Assembly: GCA_949752735.1 (NCBI GenBank)
Contig: OX457046.1
Span: 29,396,677 to 29,460,676, forward strand
From: Lumbricus terrestris
Lineage: Eukaryota > Annelida > Clitellata > Crassiclitellata > Lumbricidae
Reading direction: 5' to 3'
Length of the DNA stretch: 64,000 nt
The notes below the pieces were generated by a model. That model did no database searches. It was given only the letters and a program-made list of their open reading frames with translations, and was not told where the DNA came from. This document shows positions 1 to 10,454 of the stretch, piece by piece (the stretch's first letter is position 1; each line of letters starts with the position of its first letter). A program made the translations under genes and the position numbers.

Positions 1-484
1 ACATAGGGTTGGACATGCTGCTGGAAGTGATTTTTTATGGGACCTAAAGATGATGTAATTGGTTTTATCTAGGTTAAGGGTTAACTTGTTTGCGCGAAAC
101 CATTCTGCTACGTTTTCTAAATCGGAGTTCGTATGATTAATTAATGTTTCGATTGAGGAATTAGAATTAAAAATATTAGTATCGTCTGCAAACAATAAAA
201 AATAAAGATTAGGGGCTACATTCGGGAGGTCGTTAATGTACAAAATAAACAGCAGCGGGCCTAGAATAGAGCCTTGAGGAACACCGTATTTAATTGCTTT
301 TAGAGGAGACTTGCTATCATTACAGCTAACTAGTTGCATTCTATTTTCCAAATAACTTTCGAACCATTTTAGTTGGGTGTTTCGAATCCCATAGATGGAT
401 AGCTTTTTTAGCAGTATGCCATGATCGATAGTATCAAATGCTTTCGCCAAATCGATAAAAATTCCTATAGAGTATTGGTTTTTA
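1..484 (-). pseudogene. Non-LTR retrotransposon reverse transcriptase fragment
   Basis: Reading the minus strand from about 484 down to base 1 gives one open frame with no stop, about 160 residues, that runs off the window. It shows the RT palm in order: an LAKAFDTIDH block, then GVPQGSILGPLLF, then FADD (near 181-193), followed by the typical ANKLTLNLDKT thumb-side block. These are hallmarks of non-LTR (LINE) RTs of the jockey/CR1/L2 assemblage. The frame ends abruptly in an ATGT microsatellite at 487, which is the tail of a SINE, so the N-terminal part is missing here. The piece itself looks uncorrupted. The clade is not resolved. Confidence 0.85.
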
Positions 485-486
485 TC

Positions 487-598
487 CATGTATGTATGTG
501 TGTATGTATGTATGTATGTATGTATGTATGTATGTATGTATGTATGTATGTATGTATGTATGTATGTATGTATGTATGTATGTATGTATGTATGTATG
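487..598. repeat. (ATGT)n microsatellite, SINE tail
   Basis: About 28 nearly perfect ATGT units. It abuts the 3' end of the minus-strand SINE at 599-808, whose tail reads CACATACATAC on its own strand, so it is best explained as an expanded SINE tail. Confidence 0.9.
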
Positions 599-808
599 TG
601 CACTTGTTATAGCGCCCCTTCAAGCTCTCTCCTCAGAGGCGCTCCCGACTGCAGAGCGGACACTGCATCGGAGTTTCACGCCGAAGCGCTGAGCAATTGC
701 TAGTGAAGGACTTGCCCAAGGTCCCTACGCAGCGACTTGAGGTGGATTCGAACCTCGAAACTTCCGGCTTCAAGGCAACGACGCCACCACTACACCACCG
801 CGCCCCAC
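599..808 (-). mobile_element. SINE family A, full-length copy (minus)
   Basis: On the minus strand it starts GTGGGGCGCGGTGGTGTAGTGG, with an A-box-like TGGTGTAGTGG and then a B-box GGTTCGAATCC, so the head is tRNA-derived with an internal pol III promoter. A central region (AGTCCTTCACT, AATTGCTCAGCGCTTCGGCG) follows, then a tail with GAGCGCCTCTGAG and GGGGCGCTATAACAAGTGCAC. It is paired head-to-head with the plus copy beginning at 811. Confidence 0.88.
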
Positions 809-810
809 AT

Positions 811-1020
811 GTGGGGCGTGGTGGTGTAGTGGATGGTTCGGTGCCTTGGAGCCAGAGAGTTTCCGGTTCGAACCCACCTCAATCTGCAATGTATAAGGAC
901 CTTGAGCAAGTCCTTCACTAGCAATTGCTCATGCGCTCTGGCGTGAAACTCCAATGCAGTGTCCGCGCTGCAGTTGGACACACCTCTGAGTAGAAAGCTC
1001 CAAGGGGCGCAATAGCAGAT
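811..1020 (+). mobile_element. SINE family A copy (plus), inverted partner
   Basis: Same organisation as the copy at 599-808 but on the plus strand. The head is GTGGGGCGTGGTGGTGTAGTGG with B-box GGTTCGAACCC, and the tail is CCTCTGAGTAG then AAGGGGCGCAATAGC. The two heads meet in the perfect palindrome CGCCCCACATGTGGGGCG (801-818). Confidence 0.85.
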
Positions 1021-1955
1021 GTGAGAGGGAAAAAATTGAATTACTGCCGTGCAAAACCTGCTATCAAAAGTTTCTGAGATACATTTCCGACGAAAAAAGC
1101 CTTACTTAAGCCACGCGGCGCTGTCGGCGGTGTGGCAGGAAATTCTACCGAGATCAACCTGAACTAAAGTGGCCGATGGAAGCAAAAAATGCTCAATAAA
1201 CGCACAGCTGCATCAGATACTAATACCCGCATATACCAGTGAAGCTGTAAAACTTTACGTTCAAGTCTAAGCATAATGTAGCCAGCAGGACCCGCAGCTG
1301 ACAACACTATAGCAAATGCTCTTTGGCTTTGACGCTCAACACACGCCATGGCAACTGGAAAAAACTCCAAAGGGGGAGGGTGTGCAATATCGCTCAGGAA
1401 GGAAGGGAGCTGATAAGGCAGTACTATAGGAAAGCTACACTCACAACAGCGTTCGTCTCGGACAGACCGTCTGTGGACAGACCGTCTGTGGACAGACCGC
1501 GCTATTCCACGGACAGACTGGTAAAAACAACAGCCATATAATTGTGAACTATAGTCTGAAAGGCCACAGTACCACTAAATACTTGCCTGTAGGCTAAACT
1601 CCAGCGGCTACATAATTACACCTATTCAATGTATCCCTATGGGAATCCAGACAAGCTATAGGGCCGTCTTCTCGTTAACAGATACCACCGTACCACTGTG
1701 ATTGCTGGAGATCATCAAGCTGCTGCTATCGGACAGATGACCTCTTATCTAAGCTGCTGGGGTCTGTTTAAGTAAAGCATCTGCCTAAAGCAAGCCACCA
1801 AGGCCTCCAGTGCTCAGCAGGTAAAATCTATACAAAGAGGACTGAACACAAATTTGGGATCAGGAGGCACTAGCCTCTCAAGTACAAATCAAGTCCACAG
1901 CCTGTTTCTATAGTCTCAAGATGGGTCAAAGTCAAACGAAAAGAGTCATACATCA

Positions 1956-1957
<2 letters not shown>
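1021..1957. other. Non-coding stretch, no gene recognised
   Basis: No coding sequence could be supported. It holds a short tandem repeat of a 15-bp unit (GACAGACCGTCTGTG, about three copies near 1460-1500). Confidence 0.5.
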
Positions 1958-2024
<67 letters not shown>

Positions 2025-2100
2025 GTGGTGGTGATGGTGATGATGGTGATGACGACGACGACGATGATGATGATGATGATGACGATGATGATAGCGATGA
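1958..2100. repeat. (GAT)n microsatellite
   Basis: Long GAT/GGT/GAC trinucleotide run. The His- or Asp-rich frames across it are artefacts of the repeat. A short (CAG)n run follows at 2264-2290 and C-homopolymers at about 2347-2360 and 2608-2622. Confidence 0.9.
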
Positions 2101-2764
2101 TCATGTTGTTCCAGCCGCTGTAGTGTATCCAGCCGCCATATTGACATCACATTCTCACTAGAGAAGTGTGAAAATCCTAACAATCATGACGGGCATTGTA
2201 TACGCTGCACTGCTTCCGAGAAACATCTCCAATCAATTATCAATTTATCACCACCATCATCATGCAGCAGCAGCAGCAGCAGCAGCAGCAACCATGCTCT
2301 GCCTCCATTGACGAGACCATTCTCACCCCTCCACCTATGCCCACCCCCACCCCCCCCCCCGTATCTCCCTCTGACCCTGCGCTGCGTGTCTTTCTCCAGT
2401 CTGTCTGACCTGACCCCCTCCCATCTCATTTCATAGAAGGAAGAAAGGCAAGAGCTTTACGTCTATTTATCTATTCAAACCGTCACAGCCTAGGACGATC
2501 ATAAATAAACCAGAGTGAATATCGAGTCTTGGACACGGTACTGCGAGAGAGAGAGTACGTGGATCTTGGCACGACTACAGAAACTGCCAACCCCCCCTCT
2601 ACCACCTCCCCCCCCCCCCCCCGTTACTTGACAGTCCTGGAATAGGGTCGTCGTTCAACTGAGTTAGGGAAGAAATTTCTTTGAGATGTCTTCTCCACGT
2701 GCACGAACACCCCCCCCCACCCAGCCAACTAGGCTGTAATGAATACTGACGACCGTACACTGTC

Positions 2765-2845
2765 GATGGGAAGATGAGACGGTGAGGGAGAGGACTGGCC
2801 ATCTGCTTGTCATATGCTGAGGCTAAGAAAATGAAGTCGTCAAGT
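2765..2845 (+). mobile_element. SINE family B, 5'-truncated tail
   Basis: Contains GGTGAGGGAGAGGACTGGCC and CATATGCTGAGGCTAAGAAAATGAAGTCG, which match the tail of the tRNA-headed family B copy at 40279-40504 (minus). The tRNA-like head is absent, so this is a truncated insertion or remnant. Confidence 0.65.
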
Positions 2846-2980
2846 TAGAGGCAATAAAAGAATTCTGAAATATTGGGGAGAATCTCAGGTCAAAGAAGAA
2901 AATGCTGAGTCAGGACTTCCTATCCACATGAATGTCTTCATCTCACTCTCTTTCTCTGACTGCATTCTCAATTGTCAGCG

Positions 2981-3202
2981 AGTGAGTGAGTGAGTGAACG
3001 AGTCAGATAGTCAGATAGTCAGTCAGATAGTCAGTCAGATAGTCAGTCAGATAGTCAGTCAGATAGTCATTCAGATAGTCAGTCAGCAGATAGTCAGTCA
3101 GTCAGCAGATAGTCAGTCAGTCAGTCAGTCAGTCAGTCAGCCAGCCAGCCAGCCAGCCAGTCAGTCAGTCAGTCAGTCAGCCAGTCAGTCAGTCAGTCAG
3201 TC
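2981..3202. repeat. (AGTC)n / AGTCAGAT satellite
   Basis: Tandem AGTC and AGTCAGAT units. Open frames here (SQIVSQIV, SVSQSVSQ) simply reflect the unit, so no gene is called. Confidence 0.9.
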
Positions 3203-3556
3203 ATATCTCCACATAGCTTACTCAAATCATCTGCATTATCCCCGTATCAGACACCTCTGTTCCGTTTTAAATAAAGGACCACCCTATAGTCATGGCTCCG
3301 GAAGAACTCATGACCACGGCTACGTACGTACAACGTACGTCTGCCATCCATTGAATACACACCAGAGAACGGAAGGACTCCACTTCATTCTTCACGTCCC
3401 TTATATCCTGACGAACCACAGAGGCATGCAGACACAGACAGAGACACAGAGGCATGCAGACATAGACACACGCCACAACATTTCCCATGTTGAAACCGTT
3501 CAATTACAAAACACTTAACTGAGACCAGAACTGACAGAGGAGATAGCAGACAAATA

Positions 3557-3557
3557 A

Positions 3558-3626
<69 letters not shown>

Positions 3627-3729
3627 GACAGGGACAGAGACAGAGAAGATAGCAGAGAAATAAACAGAGAGAGAGACAGACAGACAGACAGACAGGGACA
3701 GAGACAGAGGAGATAGCAGAGAAATAAGC

Positions 3730-3762
<33 letters not shown>

Positions 3763-3858
3763 GACAGGGACAGGGACAGAGACAGAGGAGATAGCAGAGA
3801 AATAAACAGAGAGACAGACAGACAGAGACAGAGAGCGACAGAGACAGAGAGCTACGAA
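3557..3858. repeat. (GA)n/(GACA)n with higher-order period
   Basis: GA and GACA runs are interrupted at intervals of about 60 bp by a common spacer (GAGATAGCAGAGAAATAAACAG), so four larger units built from the simple repeat can be seen. Confidence 0.85.
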
Positions 3859-4771
3859 TAAAAATTCAGCGGAGTTCACAATCATAGACTATGAGCAAAA
3901 TCCTTTAATGTAGCAGTAAAAGAGATACTACCGGTCACCACTTAGACCCGTGGCCTCACATGGTTAGTGATGTGGTGGAAAACCCCGTCGAAGGGTGGGG
4001 CCTGTGTGCAGTTCTAGACGTTTCTGGGGTGGGGGTGGGAGAGTCCCTGCCCCCGAAAAATTCGAGATGCTGCTCACATGCATACTTATCATCACCTTCC
4101 CCCCCCAAAAAATTTTTACTCGCAACATTTTCATGTATACCTGTACAATTAGACCTATTTGCCGTCAGCGTAATTCGACTGCCATAAAAAAGCCTCACCA
4201 TATATCGAACCTAATCAGCTATCCAATTAATTAAGCCCTTCGTGTGTCTTCAATAATAGCCTCCATACCAGTCGTAATAACAGCCATAATTTATCAACCG
4301 TCCTTCCTGTATAATATTGCAGCCTGTTATAATTATCAATGCGGCATTTCATATTAAATCAATCGAAACAACTCAGTGTATATAATAATTATGACAAGAC
4401 TGGCACACGAATCTCCAAATAATCTACAAGTGTTGTATTGTATCTGACCGATTATAAAAGTGCTTCTCGCAGCAAGAGCCTTTCAGAAGTGCTCCCAGCG
4501 CGTTCAACTACGAGAGCAAATGCAGGTTTTTCAAGTGACCCTCAACTCCACTGTAGTCGAGACTCCTCCAAGCAGAAAATACTTCGGCAACAGAAGTGGC
4601 CGAGAACAAGAACAAGAAACACGTACTTCACTAACAGCTGTGGTCTTGCATCGTCGGACTTCATTCAATTACGACAAAGATCGAAAAGTGTTTATATACA
4701 GCAAGTCATAACAGAAGGAACGCCAGTTCGCTCAACAAGTGCACGGTCAATATTCGTTCATTCACCTCAAG
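3859..4771. other. Non-coding stretch, no gene recognised
   Basis: No domain or splice-bounded coding segment recognised. An open frame of about 114 codons at 4438-4782 has no motif I know, has no supporting context and runs into a LINE/SINE tail, so it is not called as a gene. Confidence 0.4.
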
Positions 4772-4825
4772 AATTTATATAGCACCCTTCAAGAAGTCCA
4801 CTCAGATGCGCTCCCAGTCCAACCA
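4772..4825 (-). mobile_element. LINE/SINE 3' tail fragment (minus)
   Basis: On the minus strand this reads GGGAGCGCATCTGAGT, CTTGAAGG, then TGCTATATAAATTC, the shared LINE/SINE A tail. It lies directly next to the head of the plus SINE copy at 4830, forming an inverted pair. Confidence 0.65.
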
Positions 4826-4829
4826 CGGT

Positions 4830-5040
4830 GGGGCGCGGTGGTGTAGTGGTGGCGTCGTTGCCTTGAAGCCGGAAGGTTCGAGGTTCGAATCCACCTCGCC
4901 GCGTAAGGACCTTGGGCAAGTCCTTCACTCACAATTGCTCAGCGCTTCGGCGCGAAACTCCGATGCAGTGTCCGCTCTGCATTCGGGAGCGCCTCTGAGT
5001 AGAGCGAGCTTGAAGGGGCGCTATAACAAGTGCACATACA
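4830..5040 (+). mobile_element. SINE family A, best-preserved copy
   Basis: The most complete family A copy in the window. It has a tRNA-like head with A-box TGGTGTAGTGG and B-box GGTTCGAATCC (about 4876-4890), a central region (GGGCAAGTCCTTCACTCACA, then GCTCAGCGCTTCGGCGCG) and a LINE-related tail (GGGAGCGCCTCTGAGTAG, CTTGAAGGGGCGCTATAACA). It ends in a short CAAA repeat (5041-5056). No target duplication was defined. Confidence 0.88.
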
Positions 5041-5056
5041 AACAAACAAACAAACA

Positions 5057-5837
5057 CGGTGATACAAAAAAGTAGCCAACGTCAAAAAAGTGCAGCAATT
5101 CTGTATTCAATGCTGTGCTGTGAGACAATGTGTACTCATTTAATGGCTGGATTTGCTAAGGAGTGCATATGGAGCAGAAAATCTTGAACCCCCTTGACCC
5201 CCCCCCCCCCCCCCCCCCCGATCTCTCAACTGACAGTCGGGCACACTACCCGAGTAGAACCACTACACTACCGAGCAACCCATTATCAGTACGTACCGTT
5301 AGGTAAGAGCTTGTTTCTTGCATACCATTATACGAGCGTATACACCCAAGTAATATACGTTGTTCTCTTCCAACATTAGAATTGCTAATTCAGACCCATA
5401 AAAGGTCCTTGCAAGAGATGGTTTCACTGTTAAAAGGAAACACTAACAGCAGACACTTCAGCATGACAAATGTTCAGACATTTTGGTGCACGCAACAATA
5501 ATGTCCAGCCAGAACAATGGCTAGGTAGTAAAGCACATCAGTGGAAGATTTTTACGACCACACGACCAACGCCGCAGTTTCCATGAAAGCAAGAGGCAGC
5601 CAACCATGTTTCTAGGCCAGACTTTATGATTATTTTTATTATTAGGCAGTTTTTACGTGCCGCTATGCAAGGACCATGCATAAATCGATAACACCGACCT
5701 ATTCTTGGCGAACGACTTGATCTCAAGGTTCCTCCTATGCAGCAAGAGTCTCAGAGTATAAGGCTTGAGAAACAACATGTATCCCACAACACAAGGAGCC
5801 CGCCCTACAGCTCCAACCAATATATAGGTCGCCGTTC
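5057..5837. other. Non-coding stretch with 22-bp C tract
   Basis: Nothing gene-like recognised. It contains a homopolymeric C run (about 5199-5219), which could reflect true repeat variation or a sequencing-difficult site. Confidence 0.4.
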
Positions 5838-6545
5838 TTATCAGCCAATATCTTCTACTTCCTCTTCTTTTCTCTCGTCGGTCAAGAGTTTTGCGTTAAC
5901 GATGAGACCTTCACACATATCTCTGTCACTGATGGTGTCCATGGCCTTCCTCATGTCCATGTTCTTTCCCCCTCAGGTCTTCCATTGTGTTGTCCATCCA
6001 GGTATTTGGCTGTCTTCCTATACTTCTTATTATCTCCACGTGGCCGTCCAGGGCCGCAGTTGGTATAGTCTTTTGTCGTCCAATCTTTTCACATGGCCGA
6101 GCCACGTGTCTTTTTCTCCCGATCTTGTGTACTACCTTTTCTTCCACTCGGACATCACCTATACTTCTTGTTCCCTTCACGTGGCCGTCCAGGGCCGCAG
6201 TTGGTATAGTCTTTTGTCGGCCATTCTTTTCACATGGCCGAACCACGCGAGTCTTCTTTTTCCTGATCTTGTATATACTAACTATTCTTCCACTCCTAGA
6301 TCCTCCCGCATCTTCCTGTTCCTGATCCTATATCTCCTGCTCAAGAACAGGATTCTACATATTAACCAACTCATTTCTACCATGAGTAGCCTCCTCTGAT
6401 CCTCTTTGTCCAGACGCCAGCATTCGGACCCACATAGCAGTACCGGACCCACATAGAAGTACCCGAAACACCAGTGCTCCATACAGTCTCATCTTTGCCC
6501 GTCGAGATACTGTCTGTTCAGCCAATATAAGAATGCACAAAAGCA
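5838..6545 (-). pseudogene. RTE-like LINE, C-terminal ORF2 remnant
   Basis: Broken minus-strand frames spell the C-terminal part of a LINE ORF2. From high to low coordinate they show LYGSECW-like and DKEDQRRLL blocks, then RRYRIRNRKMREDLGVEE, then a repeated PTAALDGHV block, then GRQPNTWMDNTMEDLRGK. This string (a ...RIRN...GHV...RGRP-like...W.DN order) is typical of the region after the RT in RTE-type and related LINEs. Frames change near 6240-6300 and there are internal stops, so it is dead. A segment of about 68 bp is present twice (6040-6107 and 6180-6247), duplicating the GHV region, an unusual internal tandem duplication. The clade assignment is by remembered motif similarity only. Confidence 0.7.
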
Positions 6546-6920
6546 ATGCTGCATATTAAACATCAAAGGTGGTGCCGCATTAAATCGAGCCCGCAATATA
6601 AAACGGATAGATCAGCCGAAAAATCCTCTGCTAGCACTTGGCTTCTACCACAGGACCAGACGCTGACAACCTTGGACCATACTTATCAAGGTGCCAAAAA
6701 TCAATAATCCCAACAAACCACAAAAATAATCAATCACAGCAAGACAGCAATTTTCTCTGAACAAAAAACTTCTCCCACGAAAACTGCCACTGTGCCATCC
6801 AGATAACAAAGTATAATTATAAATGGTCAACCATAAATTTTGGGGGGCAGAAGTTCAACATTTCTGTGCCACCTGCTTCCCCCTAGCTATAAATCAGTAC
6901 ACTGACCATAGGTACACTGT
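6546..6920. other. Non-coding stretch, nothing recognised
   Basis: No coding potential or recognised repeat before the SINE at 6921. Confidence 0.4.
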
Positions 6921-7128
6921 GGGGCATAGTGGAGTAGGGGTATGCTCGATGCCTTGGAGCCGGAAGGTTGCGGGTTCAAATTCACCTCAAGCCTCCATGA
7001 ATACACGGACCCTGAGCAAGTCCTTCACTCGCAATTGCTTACGTTTTGGCGTGAAACTCCGATTCAGTGTCCACGATGTAGTCGGGAGCGCCTCTGAGTA
7101 GGATATTGAAGGGGCGCTATGACAAGTG
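6921..7128 (+). mobile_element. SINE family A copy (plus)
   Basis: Head GGGGCATAGTGGAGTAGGGG with B-box-like GGGTTCAAATTC, then GAGCAAGTCCTTCACTCGCA, and tail GTCGGGAGCGCCTCTGAGTAG and GAAGGGGCGCTATGACAAG. The frame ...VVGSASE-stop across the tail matches the last codons of the LINE at 49276-49480. It is followed by a long (ACAT)n tail. Confidence 0.85.
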
Positions 7129-7325
7129 TTAATACATACATACATGCATACATATATATACATACATATATATATGCATACATACATACATGTTATATAC
7201 ATACATATATATTATATACACACATACACACATACATACATACATATATACATACATACATACATACATGCATACATACATAAACACATGCATACACACA
7301 TACATACATACAAACATATATACAT
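7129..7325. repeat. (ACAT)n microsatellite, SINE tail
   Basis: About 195 bp of ACAT/ATAT units starting immediately at the SINE 3' end, which suggests expansion of the SINE tail. Confidence 0.9.
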
Positions 7326-7330
7326 AGACT

Positions 7331-7565
7331 GTGGGTGGGAAGATGAGACGGCGAGGGAGAGGATTGGTCTTACTTACTTAGACTTAGTTCCTCCTGTTCC
7401 GATCGGAGCATTGGTCAACAAGTCCTCGCCATTCCACACGGTCGCCAGCTACTTCCTCCGCCTCGTCCCAACCCAGTCCCATTCTCTCCAGATCTCCCTT
7501 GATTGGTCACCCACCCTCATATGCTGAGGCCAAAAAAATGAAGTCGCTAACACTTCACGGCTGCC
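7331..7565 (+). mobile_element. SINE family B tail split by a nested LINE
   Basis: 7331-7369 (GGGAAGATGAGACGGCGAGG...) and 7509-7565 (CATATGCTGAGGCC..., AATGAAGTCGCTAAC, GGCTGCC) are the two halves of a family B tail. They are separated by a 131-bp insertion with a direct duplication at its ends. Confidence 0.65.
7370..7500 (-). mobile_element. Extremely 5'-truncated LINE 3' end
   Basis: The insertion within SINE B is flanked by GATTGGTC on both sides (7362-7369 and 7501-7508), an 8-bp target duplication. On the minus strand it reads a peptide with DEAEEVAGDRVEWRGLVDQC, the DR..WR.LV pattern common at the very C-terminus of many LINE ORF2 proteins, and then ends in a TAAG repeat tail. It is a tiny, 5'-truncated retrotransposition product. 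Confidence 0.65.
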
Positions 7566-8273
7566 TCAGTGCTAACTAAAATAGCTGCTTCCCCTTCTGT
7601 TTACAACATCAAGTCTTCAGATGTATTAATACGGACCAGTATGACGGATAAAATCAGACAAAAATAATTCCAAATAACATCAAAACACCAAGACCTACTT
7701 ACTAATATTTAGTGGGACGACTTTTCTGGCAATCAGACTTATGCCTATATATCTGTCTGGTCACCATGATCTCTGGATGTAGGCCACAGTGTCTGAATTA
7801 TTGTCTGATAACAATTCTCCATCTTGGCCTCTATTAAATAAATAGCAGGCAAAACATAATTCAATCCTCTCCTCCAGGCCCAGTAATTCATTATTTACGA
7901 AGCGCTCTCTCCGCCCCCGTAACCCCTGTGCAGAAACCTTAAACAATTTATTCCCATAAGTTCTCCATTTCTTTCATTATATCACTAAATTCTGCTTTAG
8001 AATGTGTATGAGACTATTTTCGTTTACTTAAACACCCGTATAAAAGTTATAATGACAAGCCATAAACGCCCTGTTTCTCAATTTGCTCTTACAGGAAGCC
8101 TGCTCTTTGTCCAACAACATGTGTTCCATCTTATGTTAGACATATACGCATTATGCATGCATACGTCGTACGGAAATTATAGCATATATGTCACTGATTA
8201 TAATCGACAGTTCATACCGTGAATGATAAATAATGCATAAATAAGAGACAGAACAATCGCAGGAAGACAAAGA
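7566..8273. other. Non-coding stretch, nothing recognised
   Basis: AT-rich sequence with no supported gene, RNA or repeat family. Confidence 0.4.
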
Positions 8274-8372
8274 CGGATGGATGAGCAGATGGATGGGACA
8301 GGTGGATGGATGGATGGACAAGTGGATGGATGGATGGATGGATGGACAAGTGGATGGATGGATGGATGGATG
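8274..8372. repeat. (GGAT)n microsatellite
   Basis: GGAT units, partly interrupted (GGACAAGT variants). Confidence 0.85.
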
Positions 8373-8608
8373 ACATTGACAGCAATGATATTGAACAGTT
8401 CTCCCAATTCACAGCCCATAACTGTAAACACGGTTCAAGGTCATATATATATGTGTCATATAAATATATACAATATATATATATATAAATATACAATAAA
8501 TATATACGATATAAATCATTCAGCTTTTGAAAGTGACTTGCTTGTCCTGAGCGCATGGTACTGGATACCCATAAGGCTCAACAGGTAACATTATAGGAGA
8601 CTCTTCTA

Positions 8609-9524
8609 TAGTGTTGTGAGGCGGAAACTTTCCTCGGAAAGTTTCATATCTTTCCGGAAAGTTTCGGAAACTTTCCGACGAATCTTTCCGGAAACTTTCC
8701 GACATATTTTTCGACCAATAAAATATTATTAAATACCTACTCAATTCTAATGAGTCCGAAATTTTCTTTCAATATAATGTTATTAAATACATCAATCACT
8801 ATCATAAGTTAGTGTTGTGATGTGGAAAAATTGTCCAGAAAGTTTCATATTTTTCCGGAAACTTTCAGATGTATTTTTCCGCCAATGAAATATTATTAAA
8901 TACATACTCAATTCTAAGGAGTCCGAAATTTTCTTTCAATATAATGCTACTAAATACATCCATCATTATAAGCAGTCTTAGGTGGTTATAAGTAATAGTT
9001 TATTCAATAGATGGCACTGCTAGTGTTAGTGATAATTGTTCACACAGCCCAAAAATACTGGTACATCTATAGGAATTAAATGCAATTAAACTTTGCTGTA
9101 AATTTAGAGAAAATATTTTTATCATTCAGTCACCTTCATATTTGTGAGTTATGAAAATATAAGACAGAAACAGAAATTGATGCTGTATTACTTCATGTTT
9201 ATATCAGTTTTTTACACATTTCCTGCAACAGAGATGACTGCAGACATGCAAGCAACTAGTTTTCTATACGTTACTCTAGTCTGAAATGCTAATGAATAGT
9301 GTTTATTGCTCATATTAATTATTTTTAAGTTCAGCATTGTTTGCATCGGCAGAAGTACTGTAAATAAAAGGAGTTTAAACTATAAGAAAAATCTCTGAGA
9401 GTGAAATTCTTATATTTTCTGAGTTTAATGTATTTTCTGGTTCTTCGGAAAGTTTCCGGAAAGTTTCCGGAAAGTTTCCGGAAACTTTCCGTCAAAATAC
9501 TTTTCCGGAAAAGCTACATCACTA
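8609..9524. mobile_element. hAT-type non-autonomous element, TSD CTCTTCTA
   Basis: Flanked by the exact 8-bp direct repeat CTCTTCTA (8601-8608 and 9525-9532). Termini are TAGTGTTGTGAGGCGG on the left and, on the opposite strand of the right end, TAGTGATGTAGC, a short imperfect inverted repeat. Subterminal regions are packed with the palindromic unit GGAAAGTTTCCGGAAAC at both ends, as is usual for transposase-binding repeats of hAT elements. A segment of about 200 bp (ATTATTAAATAC..., AGTCCGAAATTTTC...) is duplicated inside (around 8700-8800 and 8880-8965). No transposase frame, so it is non-autonomous. Confidence 0.8.
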
Positions 9525-9597
9525 CTCTTCTATCTATGTAGGAGCATGCATTAGAAGGAGAAGTTAGTTTAGTCTGGACTATTTGATTATAATATCA

Positions 9598-9722
9598 CTA
9601 GCTTACGAGACTGTACTGCTATTTTAGGCCCCCCCCCCCCGCAAGCATGGCCGTAAGACCTCTTCAGGGTATCCTGCACGACTGTTCTTTGTATAGTGAC
9701 CAAATAAATTATCTGATTTTTT
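9598..9722 (+). repeat. Dispersed repeat S, copy 1
   Basis: GAGACTGTACTGCTATTTTAGG, GGCCGTAAGACC, then ACCAAATAAATTATCTGAT. The same order recurs at 31650-31795. Family unknown. Confidence 0.6.
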
Positions 9723-10454
9723 ATCTAAAGACCAGCCAGTCAATCAGCCGACCGTGTCTCCTATCGTAATTAATTGTGATCGTGAATTTATGTAGCACCA
9801 TTAAACTGACTCGATCTGATTTGGAAAAAACCCGTCAGAACATATTCGCGCTAACATAGATCATTCACGACCGTTTTTCCTATTATACATAAACACAACC
9901 CAAATCAGGTCGAATTGTGTTCGATTTGGATATGGATATAGCCAGCTGTATGCACCATAGACTGCCATCACTAATGTCTGATGTCACTTGGGCATCTAAC
10001 TCCATCATCATCCTCTGGCGTAAGAAATGTATTTAATAAAATAATAATAATCAAATCTAGAACAGACTGCCGAAAAAGATCGATGCACAGACCACTCCGT
10101 CTACAGTCTATAAATTATATCCATCACATGTGCAAATCAAGATTAATATGACAAAAGGTCACCGGCGTAATATTTCACGGAACATATATTTTTCGCTCAC
10201 TCTCTAAATAAAAGTCTGAAACACGACGACCTTTCTATTCTCCTCCGAAGGCGTATACCGATGATTTATCATCGGATAATTAAATAATGGAAGTAATTCG
10301 AGAATATCGTGTCGTCGTAGAATCACCGTGTGTGTCTCAAGGAATATATACGACTGGTCAAATTTAAAAAACTTGCTGATGTTCAACATGAAGTCTAATG
10401 CGGATTTAGTGTTTGTGTTACGATGCTCGAGTGCTAATCTCTTCCTCTTCCCAA
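9723..10454. other. Non-coding stretch, nothing recognised
   Basis: No supported feature. Confidence 0.4.

Noticed and set aside
4438..4782. 114-codon plus frame
   Set aside because: No motif, ends in a transposon tail, and a second overlapping frame is equally open.
4830..4900. Apparent tRNA genes at SINE heads
   Set aside because: A and B boxes are present but the sequence does not fold as a full tRNA and continues into SINE body and tail. The same applies to the other SINE copies.
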